A DNA stretch of 5,885 bases. Origin: Christensenella sp. UBA1262 (GTDB taxonomy: Bacteria; Bacillota; Clostridia; Christensenellales; CAG-917). The stretch lies in the NCBI GenBank assembly GCA_002308215.1, contig DBVO01000036.1:1-5885 (forward strand), written 5' to 3'. The notes below the pieces were generated by a model. It worked only from the letters and a program-made list of their open reading frames with translations, made no database searches and had not been told where the DNA came from. A program made the position numbers and the translations under genes. Positions 5,406 to 5,885 of this stretch are shown here, piece after piece; the stretch's first letter is position 1, and each line of letters opens with the position of its first letter.

Positions 5406-5885
5406 CTAAACATCAAATTTTTGATGTTTAATTTCAAATTTTAAATCTTCACCATCACTGGATATTTCAACAATATCATTTGGCAAAATATCACCGAGAA
5501 TTATCTTCTCGCTGAGTTTATCTTCAACCAATCTGCTAATAGTACGTCTTAATGGTCTAGCGCCATATTCTGCATCATATCCCTTTGATACAACAAAATC
5601 TTTTGCACTCTTGTCAAAGACAACTCTAATGTCTCTCTCATCAAGACGTTTCTCAAGCGCATCAAACATAAGGTCTGCAATCTTAAGCAAGTTCTCTTTG
5701 CCGAGTTTCTTGAACACTACAATTTCATCAATACGATTGATGATCTCAGGCTTCATGTTCTCTTTAAGAGCATCAATATGTCTTTCGCGTACATTATTCA
5801 CTATATTTTCTGCTTCACCAGAGAATCCAAGTGTATGGCGAGGTTCAGAAGCTTCTTTCGCACCAATATTAGATGTCATGATTAT
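5406..5885 (-). CDS. clpC: Clp protease ATP-binding subunit, ClpC type (5' end beyond window)
   Basis: ClpC is a Hsp100 AAA+ unfoldase that feeds proteins to ClpP. Only the last 159 residues are present, the end of the second AAA+ module; the frame is open to the right edge and reads in as I-I-M-T-S-N, so the ATG at 5879 is internal and not a start. Sensor 1 is the Asn in MTSNIGA (fragment residue 6), the arginine finger is R51 in PEIINRIDEIVVF, and sensor 2 is GARPLRR (108-114), followed by the small D2 domain RLVEDKLSEKIILGDI. These segments match B. subtilis ClpC more closely than ClpB or ClpX as I recall them; ClpE is possible because the N-terminal domain is not visible. It ends in TAG at 5406, with a palindrome covering the stop codon. 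Confidence 0.9.
   Translation of the reverse strand: MIMTSNIGAKEASEPRHTLGFSGEAENIVNNVRERHIDALKENMKPEIINRIDEIVVFKKLGKENLLKIADLMFDALEKRLDERDIRVVFDKSAKDFVVSKGYDAEYGARPLRRTISRLVEDKLSEKIILGDILPNDIVEISSDGEDLKFEIKHQKFDV
5408..5429 (-). terminator. Palindrome at the clpC 3' end, possible weak terminator
   Basis: Perfect 10-base arms (AAACATCAAA and TTTGATGTTT) are separated by two bases and lie over the last clpC codons and part of the TAG. In RNA nine pairs can close a four-base loop, followed in the clpC direction by AGUUUUG. The stem has only two G-C pairs and the U-run is short, so termination would be weak. Its place between clpC and a new promoter makes a terminator the most natural reading. 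Confidence 0.5.

Noticed and set aside
5877..5879. ATG at the right end as a start codon for a 157-residue protein
   Set aside because: This Met is the conserved internal one in the sensor 1 segment MTSNIGA of ClpC. The frame stays open upstream to the edge and the product is plainly a C-terminal fragment.
1..5885. CRISPR arrays, tRNA or rRNA genes, insertion sequences, phage or defence genes
   Set aside because: No regularly spaced direct repeats, tRNA-like cloverleaf, transposase, integrase or toxin-antitoxin motifs were seen. Coding capacity is filled by housekeeping genes, and I found no hidden new system beyond the findings listed.

Overview
The window reads as ordinary chromosomal DNA from a low-GC Gram-positive bacterium (Bacillota, probably a Clostridia-like lineage). 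It is A+T-rich, uses the standard genetic code (TGG for Trp, TGA as a stop), has strong GGAGG-type ribosome sites and a SigA-type promoter, and pairs a ClpC-type ATPase with a RuvC/RuvA resolvasome. This placement is inferred from gene content and style; no marker gene fixes the taxon.

Every gene lies on the minus strand, so transcription runs from high to low coordinates. In that order they are: the 3' end of clpC (cut by the right edge); an 89-bp gap with a very good promoter and a palindrome inside it; a short HPF/RaiA ribosome-hibernation protein; a TIM-barrel sugar-phosphate isomerase/epimerase-like protein; glucose-6-phosphate isomerase (pgi); a 111-bp gap holding a strong RNA hairpin; a YfbR-type 5'-deoxynucleotidase; a MalK/UgpC-like ABC ATPase with almost every catalytic motif altered; ruvC; and ruvA (cut by the left edge; ruvB probably follows outside). 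No plus-strand gene is supported.

The genes are tightly packed. hpf/TIM-barrel overlap by 1 nt (TAATG), TIM-barrel/pgi by 11 nt, yfbR/ABC by 4 nt (ATGA); ABC/ruvC and ruvC/ruvA are 28 and 13 nt apart. One promoter upstream of hpf could serve the whole set, perhaps with RNA processing at the pgi-yfbR gap. The mix joins stress/translation arrest (ClpC, HPF), central sugar metabolism (Pgi, TIM barrel), dNMP clean-up (YfbR) and Holliday-junction repair (RuvC, RuvA).

The points most worth a second look are the degenerate MalK-like ATPase, the palindrome sitting in the hpf promoter spacer, the 13-bp hairpin before yfbR whose two G-U pairs fold only on the transcribed strand, and A/T-rich palindromes overlapping the stop codons of clpC, pgi and the ABC gene.
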